DNA from: Bacteroidota bacterium
GTDB lineage: Bacteria; Bacteroidota; Bacteroidia; Bacteroidales; JACABE01
Length of the DNA: 32,470 nt
Reading direction: 5' to 3'
NCBI GenBank assembly: GCA_013377005.1
Contig: JACABE010000035.1
Span: 1 to 32,470, forward strand
Under the pieces are notes generated by a model. That model searched no databases. It worked only from the letters and a program-made list of their open reading frames with translations, and was not told where the DNA came from. Shown here one piece after another: positions 32,467 to 32,470 of this stretch. Made by a program: the position numbers and the translations under genes. Position 1 is the stretch's first letter, and every line of letters starts with the position of its first letter.

Positions 32467-32470
32467 CAAT

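Overview
The window is a low-GC chromosomal segment from a member of the Bacteroidota (Bacteroidetes). The evidence is the gene content (MsrB-MsrA lipoprotein, type II-C Cas9, HU-like DNA-binding protein, a rny / 6S-like RNA / zapA block) and the promoter style. Several promoters match the Bacteroidota consensus TTTG, 18-20 nt, TAnnTTTG (tracrRNA, cas9, tRNA-Ser, the LexA-like/dinB operon), and Shine-Dalgarno sequences are rare. The genus cannot be read from the sequence.

Positions 1-15360 are mostly housekeeping. They hold a secreted beta-barrel-like protein, MsrBA, a complete 2-oxoacid (probably pyruvate) dehydrogenase operon (E1 alpha, E1 beta, E2, E3) with a lipoate ligase-like gene beyond it, a DUF1003 membrane protein, a DNA-repair pair (DUF4130-type protein and a radical SAM protein with a helix-hairpin-helix), a divergent LexA-like regulator plus DNA polymerase IV operon with a palindromic operator, pgk, and a DUF4139 protein. 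Positions 15839-18516 form a three-gene module: a PqqD-like peptide-binding protein, an ATP-grasp ligase and a PLP decarboxylase. The decarboxylase has an N-terminal extension that looks like a RiPP leader.

Positions 18585-29060 are a type II-C CRISPR-Cas locus. It has 28 identical 46-bp repeats with 27 spacers, then cas2, cas1 and cas9 on the minus strand, and a tracrRNA on the plus strand just upstream of cas9. The tracrRNA anti-repeat fixes crRNA orientation as plus, so the array runs against the cas genes. Each repeat carries TTG-N18-TATCTTTG, a Bacteroidota promoter, which suggests that every crRNA is made from its own repeat. The predicted cas9 promoter lies beyond the tracrRNA gene, so the cas9 leader would be antisense to the tracrRNA.

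The cas locus has been colonised by small elements. A four-helix-bundle (IVS-type) gene flanked by inverted repeats sits between cas1 and cas2. A REP-associated tyrosine transposase (RAYT), with REP palindromes around and inside it, sits between cas1 and cas9 next to an HU-like gene. The RAYT gene is interrupted by a 312-bp element carrying little more than a GIY-YIG nuclease gene. That element has 13-bp perfect terminal inverted repeats and a TTA target duplication, and removing it on paper restores a 206-codon RAYT frame exactly. This is the best candidate here for an undescribed mobile element.

Positions 29270-32470 hold a 42-bp tandem repeat, tRNA-Ser(UGA), rny, a 6S-like RNA, zapA and a coiled-coil partner gene.
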